From positions 62,001 through 126,000 of the forward strand of contig CAZKIO010000006.1 in assembly GCA_964552795.1 (NCBI GenBank): a DNA stretch of 64,000 nt, written 5' to 3'. Within the stretch, counting starts at the first letter, position 1, and every line of letters begins with the position of its first letter. The position numbers and the translations under genes were made by a program. This document shows, piece after piece, positions 46,549 through 55,291 of the stretch. Under the pieces are notes generated by a model. That model had not been told where the DNA came from. It saw only the letters and a program-made list of their open reading frames with translations, and did no database searches. This DNA is from JAEUHZ01 sp964552795 (GTDB lineage: Bacteria; Planctomycetota; UBA1135; GCA-002686595).

Positions 46549-47253
46549 ATGACTGCGCAACTGGACGCCGGGACCCTGCGCGAACTGCTCGCCCTGGAGG
46601 TCGAACGCCCGGTGCGCCGGCTGCAGGGTCGGGAGACGTTCCTGCACCGGACCGCCGACGGACGCGCGGTCGTCGTGAAGCGCAGCCGGCCCGGCGCGCG
46701 GCCCGGCGGGCGGCGCGAGCACCTGGCGCTCGAGCGCCTGCGCGCGGACGGCTTCGAGGTGCCGGCCGCGCTCGGCTGGGCGCAGTCGCCGGCCGGTTCG
46801 ATCGTGGTCCTGGAGCGCGTGCCGCACCGCGAGACCGCGCGCGACCGCCTGGCGCACGCGGACGCCGGCGGACGCGCGGACCTGCTGCACGGGATCGCGG
46901 ACCTCGCGGCGCGGCTGCACCGCCGGCGCTGGCACCACCGCGACCTGTACACCACGCACCTCTTGTTGCGCCATCCCGACGATGCGCTGGTGCTGATCGA
47001 CGTCGGCCGCGCGCGGCGCCGGCGCTGGCCGCGCGAACGCTGGTTCGTGAAGGACGTGGCGGCGGTGCTGCACTCCCTGCCCGACGCGGTCCTCCCTCGC
47101 GAGCGGTTGCGTTTCCTGGCGCGCTACCTCGGCCAGCGCGGCCTGCGCGGCCGTGCGGCGCGGCGCCGCTTCGTGCGCGCGGTGCTGCGCAAGCAGCGCC
47201 GGATCGCCGCGCACGTGCCGCGCGACGAGCGCGTGGCGGGCCTGCCGCGATGA
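46549..47253 (+). CDS. WaaP/Kdo-kinase-like LPS core kinase
   Basis: A 234-residue protein of the eukaryotic-like kinase fold. VVVKRSR holds the ATP lysine; HRRRWHHRDLYTTHLLL is the catalytic loop (the HRDL aspartate as base); LVLIDVGRARRRR gives the metal aspartate as D-V-G. This is the small lipopolysaccharide kinase family (RfaP/WaaP, KdkA) that phosphorylates inner-core heptose or Kdo. Its neighbours, two heptosyltransferase genes, fit that role. Its stop overlaps the next ATG (ATGA). Confidence 0.85.
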   Translation: MTAQLDAGTLRELLALEVERPVRRLQGRETFLHRTADGRAVVVKRSRPGARPGGRREHLALERLRADGFEVPAALGWAQSPAGSIVVLERVPHRETARDRLAHADAGGRADLLHGIADLAARLHRRRWHHRDLYTTHLLLRHPDDALVLIDVGRARRRRWPRERWFVKDVAAVLHSLPDAVLPRERLRFLARYLGQRGLRGRAARRRFVRAVLRKQRRIAAHVPRDERVAGLPR

Positions 47254-48284
47254 GTTCCGTGCGGCGCCTCGCCGTCCGCGCTCCCAACTGGGTCGGCGAC
47301 GTGGTGATGGCCACCCCGGTGCTGGAGGCCGCGCGCGCCGATCCGCGCTTCGAGGACGTGCGCATCCTGGTGCGCGCGCACCTCGCCGGCGTCCTGCGCG
47401 ACGGCCCGCTCGAACCGCACCTCGTGCCGATCGCGCGCGGCGCCGACGAGGCGCGTCTCTACCGCGAGCTGGCGCCGGACGCGGCGCTCCTGCTCACCAA
47501 CTCGCTGGGCGCCGCGTGGCGCGCGTGGCGCGCGCGCGTGCCGGTGCGCGCGGGCAGCGCGCTCTCGGGGCGGCGCCTCCTCCTGACGCACGCCGCGCTG
47601 CCGCCCTCGCGCGACGGACGGCGCGTGCCCGTGCCCACTGCCCACCTGCACCGCGACGCGGCGGGCCTGCTGGGCATCCTCGTGCCCGACCTGCACCCGC
47701 GCCTCGCCGTGCGCGATGAGGTCGCGCGGCGCGAGCGCGCGCGTCTGGAGCGCCTGGGGGTCGACCTCGCGCGCGGCTACGTCCTGTGCTGCCCCGGCGC
47801 GGCCTACGGCGCGGCCAAGCTGTGGCCGCCCGAGCGCTTCGCCGCCGTGCTGGACGCCTTGCAGATGGAGCACGGCTGGCGCGGCGTCGTGACCGGCGGG
47901 CCGGGCGAGGAGGCGCTGATGGGCGCCGTCGCCGCCGCGAGCACGCGCGGTGCGCTCTCGCTGGCGCGCGAGGAGCGCGACCTGGAGGGCCTGAAGGAGC
48001 TGGTGCGCGGCGCGCGCCTGCTCCTGGTCGGCGACTCGGGGCCGCGCTGGTACGCCGCGGCGTTCGACGTGCCCTGCGTCAGCGTGCTGGGCCCGAATTT
48101 CCCCGAGCTGACCGCGACGTCGCTGGAGCGCGCGCGGATCGTGCGCGTCGAGGACCTGGAGTGCGCGCCGTGCCTGCGGCGCGTGTGCCCGCTGGAGCAC
48201 CATCGCTGCATGCGCGACCTTCCGGCGGACCGGGTCACGCGGGCGGCGCTGGAGGTCGCGGCGCAGGGGGCGGCGGGCACGTGA
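47250..48284 (+). CDS. waaF: ADP-heptose--LPS heptosyltransferase (WaaF-like)
   Basis: A 344-residue GT9 glycosyltransferase. It opens with LAVRAPNWVGDVVMATPVL, the GT9 acceptor-side motif, continues with CPGAAYGAAKLWPPERFAAV, the donor-site region, and GDSGPRWYAAAFDVPCVSVLGP, the GT9 diphosphate loop. A cysteine cluster near the end (CAPCLRRVCPLEHHRC) is usual in WaaF. It adds L,D-heptose from ADP-heptose, made by HldE and HldD, to the LPS core on the inner membrane. ATG 47250 overlaps the kinase stop; the second heptosyltransferase overlaps its end. Confidence 0.88.
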   Translation: MSSVRRLAVRAPNWVGDVVMATPVLEAARADPRFEDVRILVRAHLAGVLRDGPLEPHLVPIARGADEARLYRELAPDAALLLTNSLGAAWRAWRARVPVRAGSALSGRRLLLTHAALPPSRDGRRVPVPTAHLHRDAAGLLGILVPDLHPRLAVRDEVARRERARLERLGVDLARGYVLCCPGAAYGAAKLWPPERFAAVLDALQMEHGWRGVVTGGPGEEALMGAVAAASTRGALSLAREERDLEGLKELVRGARLLLVGDSGPRWYAAAFDVPCVSVLGPNFPELTATSLERARIVRVEDLECAPCLRRVCPLEHHRCMRDLPADRVTRAALEVAAQGAAGT

Positions 48285-49366
48285 ACCTGCTCGCACCGCC
48301 TGCGCGCGTGCTGGTCCGCGCGCCCTCGTGGCTGGGCGACTTCGTGGCGGCGGAGCCGGTGGTGCGCGCGCTGCACGCGCGCTGGCTTGCCGCGGGCTGC
48401 GCGGAACGGCTCTCGATCGCGGGGCCGCCCGCGCTGCTGGCGTTGATCGACGGGCAGTTCGACGGCTTGGCGCGGCTGCCCGTCGGACGTGCGCGGGCGC
48501 CGGATCCGCGCGCTTGGCGCGGCCACGACGTCGCGCTCCTGCTCGACGGCTCGCTGCGCTCGGCGTGGGCGGCGTGGCGCGCGGGGATCCCCGCGCGCGC
48601 GGCCTGGAACTCGGGCGGACGCGCGCCGCTCCTGACCGCGGGCTTCACGCCGGCGTACGAACGCGGAGCCGTTCCGCTCGCGCTCGGCGTGCGCGGGCGC
48701 TGGCCGCGGCGGCTCCCGCGGCCGTTCGGCGCGGCCTGCGTCGAGCTCGCCGGGCTGCTCGGCCTGGAGGTGCGCCACCGCATCCCGCGCCTGTACCCGA
48801 CGCGCGCGGGACTCGCGGCGGCGCACGCGCGGCTGCGCGCGTGCGGGATCGACGCGGCACGGCCGTACTGCCTCGTGAACGCCGGCGCGCGGACCGGATC
48901 CGCCAAGGCCGCGGATCCCGCCGTGCTGGCCGCGTCGCTGCGCCAGAGCGCGCTCCCGCTCGTGCTGGTGTGCGGGCCGGCCGAGGAACCGCACGCGCGC
49001 GCCGTCCGCGCGCAGTTCGGACCCCTGCCGCCGCCCCTGCTGGACGATCCGCCGCCGTTGCTGCCGGAACTCGCGGGCCTGATCGCGTCGTGCGCGCTGT
49101 TCGTCACCGCGGACAGCGGGCCGCGTCACCTGGCGCAGGCGCTGCGCCGTCCGACCGTCGTCGTGTGCGGACCGACCGACCCGCGCCACACCGCCGAGCA
49201 CGCACCGGACGTGCGCGTCGTGCGCACGTTCACGCCCTGCGGCCCGTGCCACCGCGAGACCTGTCCGCTCTCGGGCGACGCGCGGCACGCCTGCATGCGC
49301 GGGATCGATGCCGCAGAGGTCCGGCGCGGCCTGGGGGAGTTGCTCGCGGCGGGGGCGCGCGGGTAG
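48281..49366 (+). CDS. Second heptosyltransferase-family protein (GT9)
   Basis: A 361-residue protein starting at GTG 48281 inside the stop of waaF. It has VLVRAPSWLGDFVAAEPVV, the acceptor motif, NAGARTGSAKAADPAVLAASL, a diverged donor region, and TADSGPRHLAQALRRPTVVVCGP, the GT9 signature. The C-terminal cysteine group (CGPCHRETCPL) matches its partner. It may add the second or a later heptose to the core. The donor loop lacks the K-W of waaF, so another sugar is possible. Confidence 0.85.
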   Translation: MNLLAPPARVLVRAPSWLGDFVAAEPVVRALHARWLAAGCAERLSIAGPPALLALIDGQFDGLARLPVGRARAPDPRAWRGHDVALLLDGSLRSAWAAWRAGIPARAAWNSGGRAPLLTAGFTPAYERGAVPLALGVRGRWPRRLPRPFGAACVELAGLLGLEVRHRIPRLYPTRAGLAAAHARLRACGIDAARPYCLVNAGARTGSAKAADPAVLAASLRQSALPLVLVCGPAEEPHARAVRAQFGPLPPPLLDDPPPLLPELAGLIASCALFVTADSGPRHLAQALRRPTVVVCGPTDPRHTAEHAPDVRVVRTFTPCGPCHRETCPLSGDARHACMRGIDAAEVRRGLGELLAAGARG

Positions 49367-49388
49367 AGGAAGCCGCTCGATCCGCGCC

Positions 49389-50117
49389 ATGGCTACCGCC
49401 GCACAGCACTACGCGCAGCACCTCGCGCCGATCTACGTCTGGATGGCGGGTGGTGCGCAGGCCGCGCTGCAGGCGGGTGCGGCGGAGATCGACGCCCTGG
49501 ACCTGGGCCTGCGCGCCGGCGCGCGTGCGGTCGATCTGGGCGCGGGCTTCGGCATGCACGCGATCCCGCTCGCGCGCCGCGGCCTGGCGGTGACGGCGGT
49601 CGACAGCTCGGCCGAGCTCTTGGCCACGCTCGAGGTGCTGCGCGGCGACCTCCCGGTCAGCGCGGTGCGCGACGACCTGCTCGCGTTCGAGCGCCACCTC
49701 GACCGCGCGCCCGACCTCGTGCTGTGCATGGGGGACACGCTCGCGCACCTGCCCGCGAAGGACGACGTCGATGCGCTGTTCGCCGCGGTGCACCGCGCGT
49801 TGGCGCCGGGCGGCGCCTTCGTCCTGTCGCTGCGCGACCAGACGGTGCCGCTCGTCGCGGACCAGCGCTTCCTGACCGTGCGCTCCGACGAGTCGCGCAT
49901 CCTGACGTGCTTCCTGGAGTACGAGTCCGAAACCGTCGTCGTGCACGACCTCGTCCACGAGCGCGCGGAGAACGGCTGGAACCTGCGCGTCAGCCACTAC
50001 CGCAAGCTGCGGCTCGCGCCCGCGCGACTCGTGGAGCGGCTCGCGGCGCTGGGCCTGCGCGTGCGCCAGGAGCCCGGCGTGCGCGGCCTGATGCGCATCG
50101 TCGCGTGCAAGGACTGA
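49389..50117 (+). CDS. SAM-dependent methyltransferase
   Basis: A 242-residue class I methyltransferase. AVDLGAGFGMHAIPLARRG is SAM motif I and VTAVDSSAELLATL is motif II; CMGDTLAHL and PGGAFVLSLRD are later motifs. The substrate is unknown; the N-terminal helix AQHYAQHLAPIYVWM is typical of small-molecule methyltransferases. It lies 22 bases after the heptosyltransferase gene and may belong to the same unit. ATG 49389 is the only good start. Confidence 0.85.
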   Translation: MATAAQHYAQHLAPIYVWMAGGAQAALQAGAAEIDALDLGLRAGARAVDLGAGFGMHAIPLARRGLAVTAVDSSAELLATLEVLRGDLPVSAVRDDLLAFERHLDRAPDLVLCMGDTLAHLPAKDDVDALFAAVHRALAPGGAFVLSLRDQTVPLVADQRFLTVRSDESRILTCFLEYESETVVVHDLVHERAENGWNLRVSHYRKLRLAPARLVERLAALGLRVRQEPGVRGLMRIVACKD

Positions 50118-50154
50118 GAGCGGAAGCGGCGGCGGCGCGGGCGCCGCGGGGATG

Positions 50155-50161
50155 CTACATT
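50155..50161 (+). promoter_or_regulatory. Possible -10 element of the metalloprotease gene
   Basis: TACATT occurs about 78 bases before ATG 50239, in the only gap between the methyltransferase and the protease. No clear -35. Confidence 0.25.
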
Positions 50162-50238
50162 CGAATCCGGCGGGCCCCGCGTGCGGCCGCGCTCGCTCTC
50201 ATCGATCCCTCTCCTCGTCGTCCCTCCCCTGGATCCCC

Positions 50239-52794
50239 ATGGCGCTCTCTCCTCTCCAGTCCCTGATCGCGGTCGCGGCCCTCGCCGGCAGCGGCTTTTC
50301 CCAGGGTTCCGTGCTGCCCTCGCCCCTCGAACCGACCGGCGCCGAGGCGGGTCTCGACGCCCTGCGCCTGGGCCTTGCGCGGGGCGAACTGCGCGCGCTG
50401 GCCGCGCGCGAAGAGGTGACGCTCGCGGGCGTGCCGCTGCCGGACGGAACGACCGTGGACCTCGAGCTTGCGCGCGTGCGCCACGAACGTCTGAAGTTCG
50501 GCTTCACCGTCGACGGCGCGCCGCGCCCCGACCTGCTGCAGGGCCTGGACCTCTCGATCTGGAAGGGCGGCGTGCGCGGCGAGCCGGGCTCGGAGGTGCA
50601 CCTATCGTTCGCGCGCACCGGCGCGCAGGGCTGGATCCGGCGCGGGACGACCCTCGTGCACGTGCTGCCGCGGCCCGACGCGAACGGCGACTGGTCGCGC
50701 GGCGACGCGCTGATGATGAGCGAGGACGCTCTGGGCCGCGCGGGCCTCTTCTTCGACGGCACGTGCAACGCGCTGGAGACGCCGGCCGCCGGCGCCGAGC
50801 GGCGTGGACCGCTGACGCGGCCGGTCGCGCCGACGGCGGGCGGCGGGCAGCAGGCGCTGGGCGCGGGCGCGGGCTGCGGCCTGCGCGAGTGCCGCGTCGC
50901 GATCACGAGCGACTACCAGTACTACCAGCGCTTCAACGACCTCGCGGCGCAGACCGCCTACACGACGACGCTCCTGGGCTTCGTCAGCGACCGCTACGAG
51001 ACGCAGGTCAACACGATCCTGACCTTCCCCTCGGTGGCCTTCTACACGACCGCGGCGGATCCCTGGACGTCGCAGGACTCGGGCGGAAACTGCCAGGCGG
51101 TGCTCACCGAACTGCAGGCCGCGTGGGTCGGCAACGTGCCGGCGGGCGCGAACCTCGGCCACCTGTTGTCCGGCGCCAACCTGGGCTGCGGCGTGGCGTG
51201 GCTGAACGTGCTGTGCGATCCGCAGTACAACTTCTCCGTGTCGGGCAACATGAACGGGACGATCAGTTTCCCGATCGTGCAGCAGCCGAACAACTGGGAC
51301 TTCATCGTCGTGGCGCACGAGATCGGCCACAACTTCAACGCGCTGCACACGCACAGCTACTGCCCGCCGCTCGACGAGTGCCCGTCGTCGCAGTACTACG
51401 GTCCCTGCCAGACGCAGCAGGTGTGCTCGAACCAGGGCACGATCATGAGCTACTGCCACCTGTGCGCCGGCGGGACGGCGAACATCACGACGTTCTTCCA
51501 CACGCAGTCGGCGCTCGACATGACCGCGGCGGCCGCCGCGTGCCTGCCGCTGTTCAGCGGGATCTCCGGAACGGCGCCGGTGCTCGCGGCACCGAACACG
51601 CCCACGCCGGTCGCGGCGCAGATCGCCGGCACGCCGGTCGGGCCGGTCCAGGTCCTGTGGCGGCCCCACGCGGCGGCCGCGTTCACGGCGATCTCGCTCG
51701 CGGGCGCGGGCGGCGGGATCCACACCGGGAGCCTGCCCGGCTTCGCCTGCGGCGAGACGCCGCAGTTCTACTACACGTTCACCGAGACGACCTGCGGGAC
51801 CCTGACCGATCCGCCGGGTGCGCCGGCCAGCCTGTACGCGCTCGACGTCGGCGTGCTCGCGCCGTTCCTCGTCGACACGTTCGAGTCCGATCAGGGCTGG
51901 ACGGCCGCCAACCTGGGCGCGACGAGCGGCGACTGGCAGCGCGGCGTGCCCGTCAACGACGCGGGCTGGGCCTACGATCCGGCGAGCGACGCGGACGGCA
52001 GCGGCCAGTGCTGGCTCACGCAGAACCAGGCCGGCAACACCGACGTCGACGGCGGCGCGGTCGAGCTGCTTTCGCCGGCCTACGACCTCACCTCGCCGAC
52101 CGCGACGATCGAGTACGACTACTATCTGCGCCTGACCAACTCCAACGGCGCCGACCGCCTGCTGGTGGAGATCAGCGCCAACGGGACGGGAGGTCCGTGG
52201 TTCGAGCTCGCGCGGCACGACCAGGACCGCGGGTCGGTCTGGACGCACGTGACCTTGAGCGCGGCCGACATCGCCGCCTCGGGCGTCACGCCCTCGGCCA
52301 ACATGCGTCTGCGCTTCACGGCCAACGACGCGGATCCGCAGAGCATCGTGGAGGCCGGTCTCGACGGGCTGCGTCTGTCGCAACGCTCGTGCAGCGTCGT
52401 CGGCGCGAACTACTGCGTCGCCACGACGAACTCCTCGGGCGGCGCGGCGTCGATCTCGGCCACGGGGTCGGCCAGCATCGCGGCGAACGATCTCGTGCTG
52501 CGCGCGGCTCCCGTGCCGGCCAGCACGCTGGGCATCTTCTACTTCGGCCCGGGCGAGACGCAGACCGCGTTCGGCAACGGCTGGCGCTGCGTGAGCGGGA
52601 CCCTGCGGCGCTTCTCGGTCACCAGCGCGTCCGCGGGCGTGCTGACGCGCGCCGTGAACAACGCCCTGCGGCCCGCGGCGGGAGCCGTCGTCGCCGGCAG
52701 CACCTGGAACTTCCAGGCCTGGTTCCGCGACGCGGCGGCGGGCGGGGCGGCCTTCAACCTGTCGGACGGGTTGCGGATCCCGTTCGTGCCGTAG
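50239..52794 (+). CDS. Secreted reprolysin-like (M12) metalloprotease with shared C-terminal domain
   Basis: An 851-residue protein. ATG 50239 puts a signal peptide at the front (about residues 1-21); an in-frame ATG at 50152 would add 29 residues without one. A propeptide-like region precedes the metzincin domain: HEIGHNFNALHTH has the zinc motif (H360, E361, H364, H370) and IMSYCH is the Met-turn. Then come a beta-sandwich linker, a MAM-like domain (EYDYYLRLTNSNGADRL, ANGTGGPWFELARH) and a shortened form of the domain at 2-664 and 35564 (FGNGWRCVSG, FQAWFRDAA, FNLSDGLRI). It is probably a secreted protease with a surface- or substrate-binding tail. Confidence 0.9.
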   Translation: MALSPLQSLIAVAALAGSGFSQGSVLPSPLEPTGAEAGLDALRLGLARGELRALAAREEVTLAGVPLPDGTTVDLELARVRHERLKFGFTVDGAPRPDLLQGLDLSIWKGGVRGEPGSEVHLSFARTGAQGWIRRGTTLVHVLPRPDANGDWSRGDALMMSEDALGRAGLFFDGTCNALETPAAGAERRGPLTRPVAPTAGGGQQALGAGAGCGLRECRVAITSDYQYYQRFNDLAAQTAYTTTLLGFVSDRYETQVNTILTFPSVAFYTTAADPWTSQDSGGNCQAVLTELQAAWVGNVPAGANLGHLLSGANLGCGVAWLNVLCDPQYNFSVSGNMNGTISFPIVQQPNNWDFIVVAHEIGHNFNALHTHSYCPPLDECPSSQYYGPCQTQQVCSNQGTIMSYCHLCAGGTANITTFFHTQSALDMTAAAAACLPLFSGISGTAPVLAAPNTPTPVAAQIAGTPVGPVQVLWRPHAAAAFTAISLAGAGGGIHTGSLPGFACGETPQFYYTFTETTCGTLTDPPGAPASLYALDVGVLAPFLVDTFESDQGWTAANLGATSGDWQRGVPVNDAGWAYDPASDADGSGQCWLTQNQAGNTDVDGGAVELLSPAYDLTSPTATIEYDYYLRLTNSNGADRLLVEISANGTGGPWFELARHDQDRGSVWTHVTLSAADIAASGVTPSANMRLRFTANDADPQSIVEAGLDGLRLSQRSCSVVGANYCVATTNSSGGAASISATGSASIAANDLVLRAAPVPASTLGIFYFGPGETQTAFGNGWRCVSGTLRRFSVTSASAGVLTRAVNNALRPAAGAVVAGSTWNFQAWFRDAAAGGAAFNLSDGLRIPFVP

Positions 52795-52833
52795 GCACGC
52801 GGCGCGCGGCGCGCGAAACCCGGCTGGCGACGC

Positions 52834-52839
52834 TACGCT
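52834..52839 (+). promoter_or_regulatory. Possible -10 element of the enoyl-CoA hydratase gene
   Basis: TACGCT lies 7 bases before ATG 52847; no ribosome site is visible between, so the message may be leaderless. Confidence 0.35.
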
Positions 52840-52846
52840 CTCGGCC

Positions 52847-53668
52847 ATGAGCAGCGTCGCCAGCGAGTTTCCCTCCGACGTCCCCGACCAGCCCGAGCTC
52901 GTCACGTGCGAGCGCGAGGGGGACCTCGTGTGGCTGACGATCCAGCGGCCCGAGGTCATGAACTGCCTCTCGTTCCCGACCTTGAGGCGATTGCGGGCGC
53001 TGTGCGAGGAGCTGCGCGAGGACTTGTCGATCCGCGCCATCCTGCTCACCGGCGCCGGCGAGAAGGCCTTCTGCGCGGGGGCCGATCTCAAGGAGCGCAA
53101 GACGATGCCGGCCGAGCGCGTGCCGCACTTCGTGCGCAACATCCGCAAGGTCATGGACGACGTCGAGGCGCTGCCGCAGCCGACGATCGCGGTCGTCAAC
53201 GGCTTCGCGTTCGGCGGCGGCACCGAGCTGATGCTGGCCTGCGACCTGCGCGTGGCGGCGCCGCACGCGCAGATCGGCCTGACCGAGACCAGCCTGGCGA
53301 TCATCCCCGGCGCCGGCGGCACGCAGCGGCTGCCGCGCCTCATCGGGCGCTCGCGCGCCAAGGACCTGATCCTGACGGCGCGCCGGATCGACGTGGACGA
53401 GGCCGAGCGCTTCGGCCTCGTCAATCGCGTGGCGCCCGCGCGCGGCCTGCGCGAGACGGCGCTGGAGCTGGCGCGCGCGATCGCCGGCAACGGGCCGGTC
53501 GCGGTGCGCGCGGCCAAGAGCGCGATCGACGAAGGCTGCGAGCAGCCGCTGGCGCAGGGCCTGGAAACGGAGGCGCGCTGCTACGAGCGCGTGCTGCCCA
53601 CCCAGGACCGGCTGGAGGCGCTGGCCGCGTTCGCCGAGAAGCGCGTGCCGCGCTTCCAGGGCCGCTGA
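52847..53668 (+). CDS. Enoyl-CoA hydratase/isomerase family (methylglutaconyl-CoA hydratase-like)
   Basis: A 273-residue crotonase-fold enzyme. Two oxyanion/catalytic regions are clear: FCAGADLKER and GFAFGGGTELMLACDLRVA, then GLTETSLAIIPGAGGTQRLPR with the second glutamate. The sequence around the two glutamates resembles AUH-type 3-methylglutaconyl-CoA hydratases of leucine breakdown, but a general enoyl-CoA hydratase is possible. It stands alone between a secreted protease and the convergent sugar isomerase; no other leucine genes are nearby. Confidence 0.9.
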   Translation: MSSVASEFPSDVPDQPELVTCEREGDLVWLTIQRPEVMNCLSFPTLRRLRALCEELREDLSIRAILLTGAGEKAFCAGADLKERKTMPAERVPHFVRNIRKVMDDVEALPQPTIAVVNGFAFGGGTELMLACDLRVAAPHAQIGLTETSLAIIPGAGGTQRLPRLIGRSRAKDLILTARRIDVDEAERFGLVNRVAPARGLRETALELARAIAGNGPVAVRAAKSAIDEGCEQPLAQGLETEARCYERVLPTQDRLEALAAFAEKRVPRFQGR

Positions 53669-53674
53669 GCGCGC

Positions 53675-54487
53675 TCAGCCGTAGACGCGTTGCGCGTAGC
53701 CCAGCGCCTCGGCCACCGCGGCCAGCGCGGGCGCGCCGTCGACGCGCCGCATCTCGATCGACACCCAGTTGGAGTAGTCCTGCGCGCGCAGCGCGTCCGC
53801 GAACGCCTCGTGCGCGACCGGGCCGCCCGCGCGCAGCGGCGCGAGGTCGGGCTGGCTGGCGTGGAAGTGGCGCATCCGGCCGGCGCAATCCGCCAGCTCG
53901 CGCGGACCCTCGCCGGCCAGGTGCAGCGCGCCCGCGTCGACGTGCAGGCCGAAGCCCGGATGGCCGACGGCCTCGACCAGCGCGCGCGCGTGCACGACGT
54001 CGTGGATCCAGTCGGCGCCGTAGCGCGGCGGGTTGGGCTCGATGCACAGGCACGTGCCGGCGTCGTGCGCGACCTGGCCCAGCGCGCGGAAGAGCGGCAG
54101 CGCGATCGCGTCGATGCCGGCCGGCGCGAGCGATCCGACGAGACGGTTCTTGGGCGAACCGAACACCAGCGCGCGCGCACCCAGCGCGCCGCCCATCTCG
54201 ATCACGCGCGCGAGGTGCTCGCGCAGCTTCGCGCGCGTGGCCTCGTCGCCGAAGATCGCGAGCTCGTTGCGCCCGAACAGCAGCGCCTGCATCGCGACGA
54301 TCTCGACGCCGTGATCGGCCCAGAACAGGCGGTGCCCCTCGGCGTCCTCCGGGCCCCAGGCCGCGGCGTCGGCGCACACGCGCCCGGGCACGACCTCGAC
54401 CCCGCGCACGCCCAGCGCCTCGAGCAGGCGGGCGGCGGCCGGCTCCTCCTCGGCGCTCCAGGCGATGCTCGAGATCGCGACCTTCAT
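53675..54487 (-). CDS. TIM-barrel sugar-phosphate isomerase/epimerase-like protein
   Basis: A 270-residue protein of the xylose isomerase-like/AP endonuclease 2 fold. It shows SIAWSAEEEP at the start, RGVEVVPGR, CIEPNPPRYGADW, GLHVDAGALHLAG and SIEMRR, which supply the metal-binding Glu, Asp, His, Glu set of the family. It likely isomerises or epimerises a sugar. ATG 54487 overlaps the stop of the previous gene (ATGA). It is the last gene of the six-gene surface-glycan cassette. Confidence 0.85.
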   Translation of the reverse strand: MKVAISSIAWSAEEEPAAARLLEALGVRGVEVVPGRVCADAAAWGPEDAEGHRLFWADHGVEIVAMQALLFGRNELAIFGDEATRAKLREHLARVIEMGGALGARALVFGSPKNRLVGSLAPAGIDAIALPLFRALGQVAHDAGTCLCIEPNPPRYGADWIHDVVHARALVEAVGHPGFGLHVDAGALHLAGEGPRELADCAGRMRHFHASQPDLAPLRAGGPVAHEAFADALRAQDYSNWVSIEMRRVDGAPALAAVAEALGYAQRVYG

Positions 54488-55257
54488 GACCGGGCCGCGC
54501 GCTCGGAGTCGACGAAGCGGCGCAGCGCGTCGAGCACTTGGCGGCGCGTCCGCATGTAGGGGCCGCTGCCGCCGAACACGGCCGCGTGGCGCGTGCGGAA
54601 GTCGTAGCGCGGCGCGGGCGGCGGCAGCGCGTTCTTGAACTCGATGCCGAAGGCCTCGTGCGCCACCTCGCGCACGGAGACCGGCTCGGTGGCGAAATTG
54701 ACGAGGCCCAGGCCGGCGCGCCGCGCGGCCTCCACGTCGGCCAGGATCGTGGCGAGGTCGTAGAACTGGAACACGCCGTCCTGGTGGATCGCGTCGACGC
54801 GGTTGTCGTGCAGGAGGTCGTAGATCGCGTTCTTCTTGAGGCCCGGACCGAACAGTCCCGGCAGGCGCACGATGGTCGAGCGCTCGAAGCGCTGGCGCAC
54901 GAAGTCCTCCAGCAGCAGGCGGTGGCGGCCGTAGGGCTGCCCGGTCCTGCGGTCGAGCACGGTGTCCTCGTCGACCTCGATCGGCACGGGGTACACGTCG
55001 ACGGTCGAGATCAGCACGAACTCGCGCGCCTTCACCTCGCCGAGAACGCGCATCAAGGCCTGCAGCGCGGCCCAGTCGGCCTCGGGCTCCTTGTTCGCCA
55101 GCCACTTCACCGCCGGCGCGCCCGCGCTGACCACGAGGTCCAGCGAGCGTCCGGCGAGATCGGCGACGTTCGAGCGGTTGTACAGCTCGTCCCAGCGGCC
55201 CTGGCGCAGGAGGTTCCCGCCCACGAAGCCCGTGTGGCCGATCAGCGCGGTGCGCAT
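54484..55257 (-). CDS. NAD-dependent epimerase/dehydratase-like protein
   Basis: A 257-residue short SDR. ALIGHTGFVGGNLL binds the nucleotide, VLISTVDVYP holds the catalytic serine/threonine strand, and PYGRHRLLLED replaces the normal YxxxK: the lysine position is arginine (Y-G-R-H-R). LPGLFGPGLKKNAI follows. The Tyr-x3-Arg pattern may be a family feature or reduced activity. It likely modifies a nucleotide sugar. The next gene overlaps its stop. Confidence 0.8.
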   Translation of the reverse strand: MRTALIGHTGFVGGNLLRQGRWDELYNRSNVADLAGRSLDLVVSAGAPAVKWLANKEPEADWAALQALMRVLGEVKAREFVLISTVDVYPVPIEVDEDTVLDRRTGQPYGRHRLLLEDFVRQRFERSTIVRLPGLFGPGLKKNAIYDLLHDNRVDAIHQDGVFQFYDLATILADVEAARRAGLGLVNFATEPVSVREVAHEAFGIEFKNALPPPAPRYDFRTRHAAVFGGSGPYMRTRRQVLDALRRFVDSERAARS

Positions 55258-55291
55258 GCGTTCCCTCGAACCCGTTGCAAGCCGTCCATCC

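Noticed and set aside
50152..50238. Upstream start of the metalloprotease
   Set aside because: It would hide the signal peptide behind 29 polar residues; ATG 50239 starts the signal directly.
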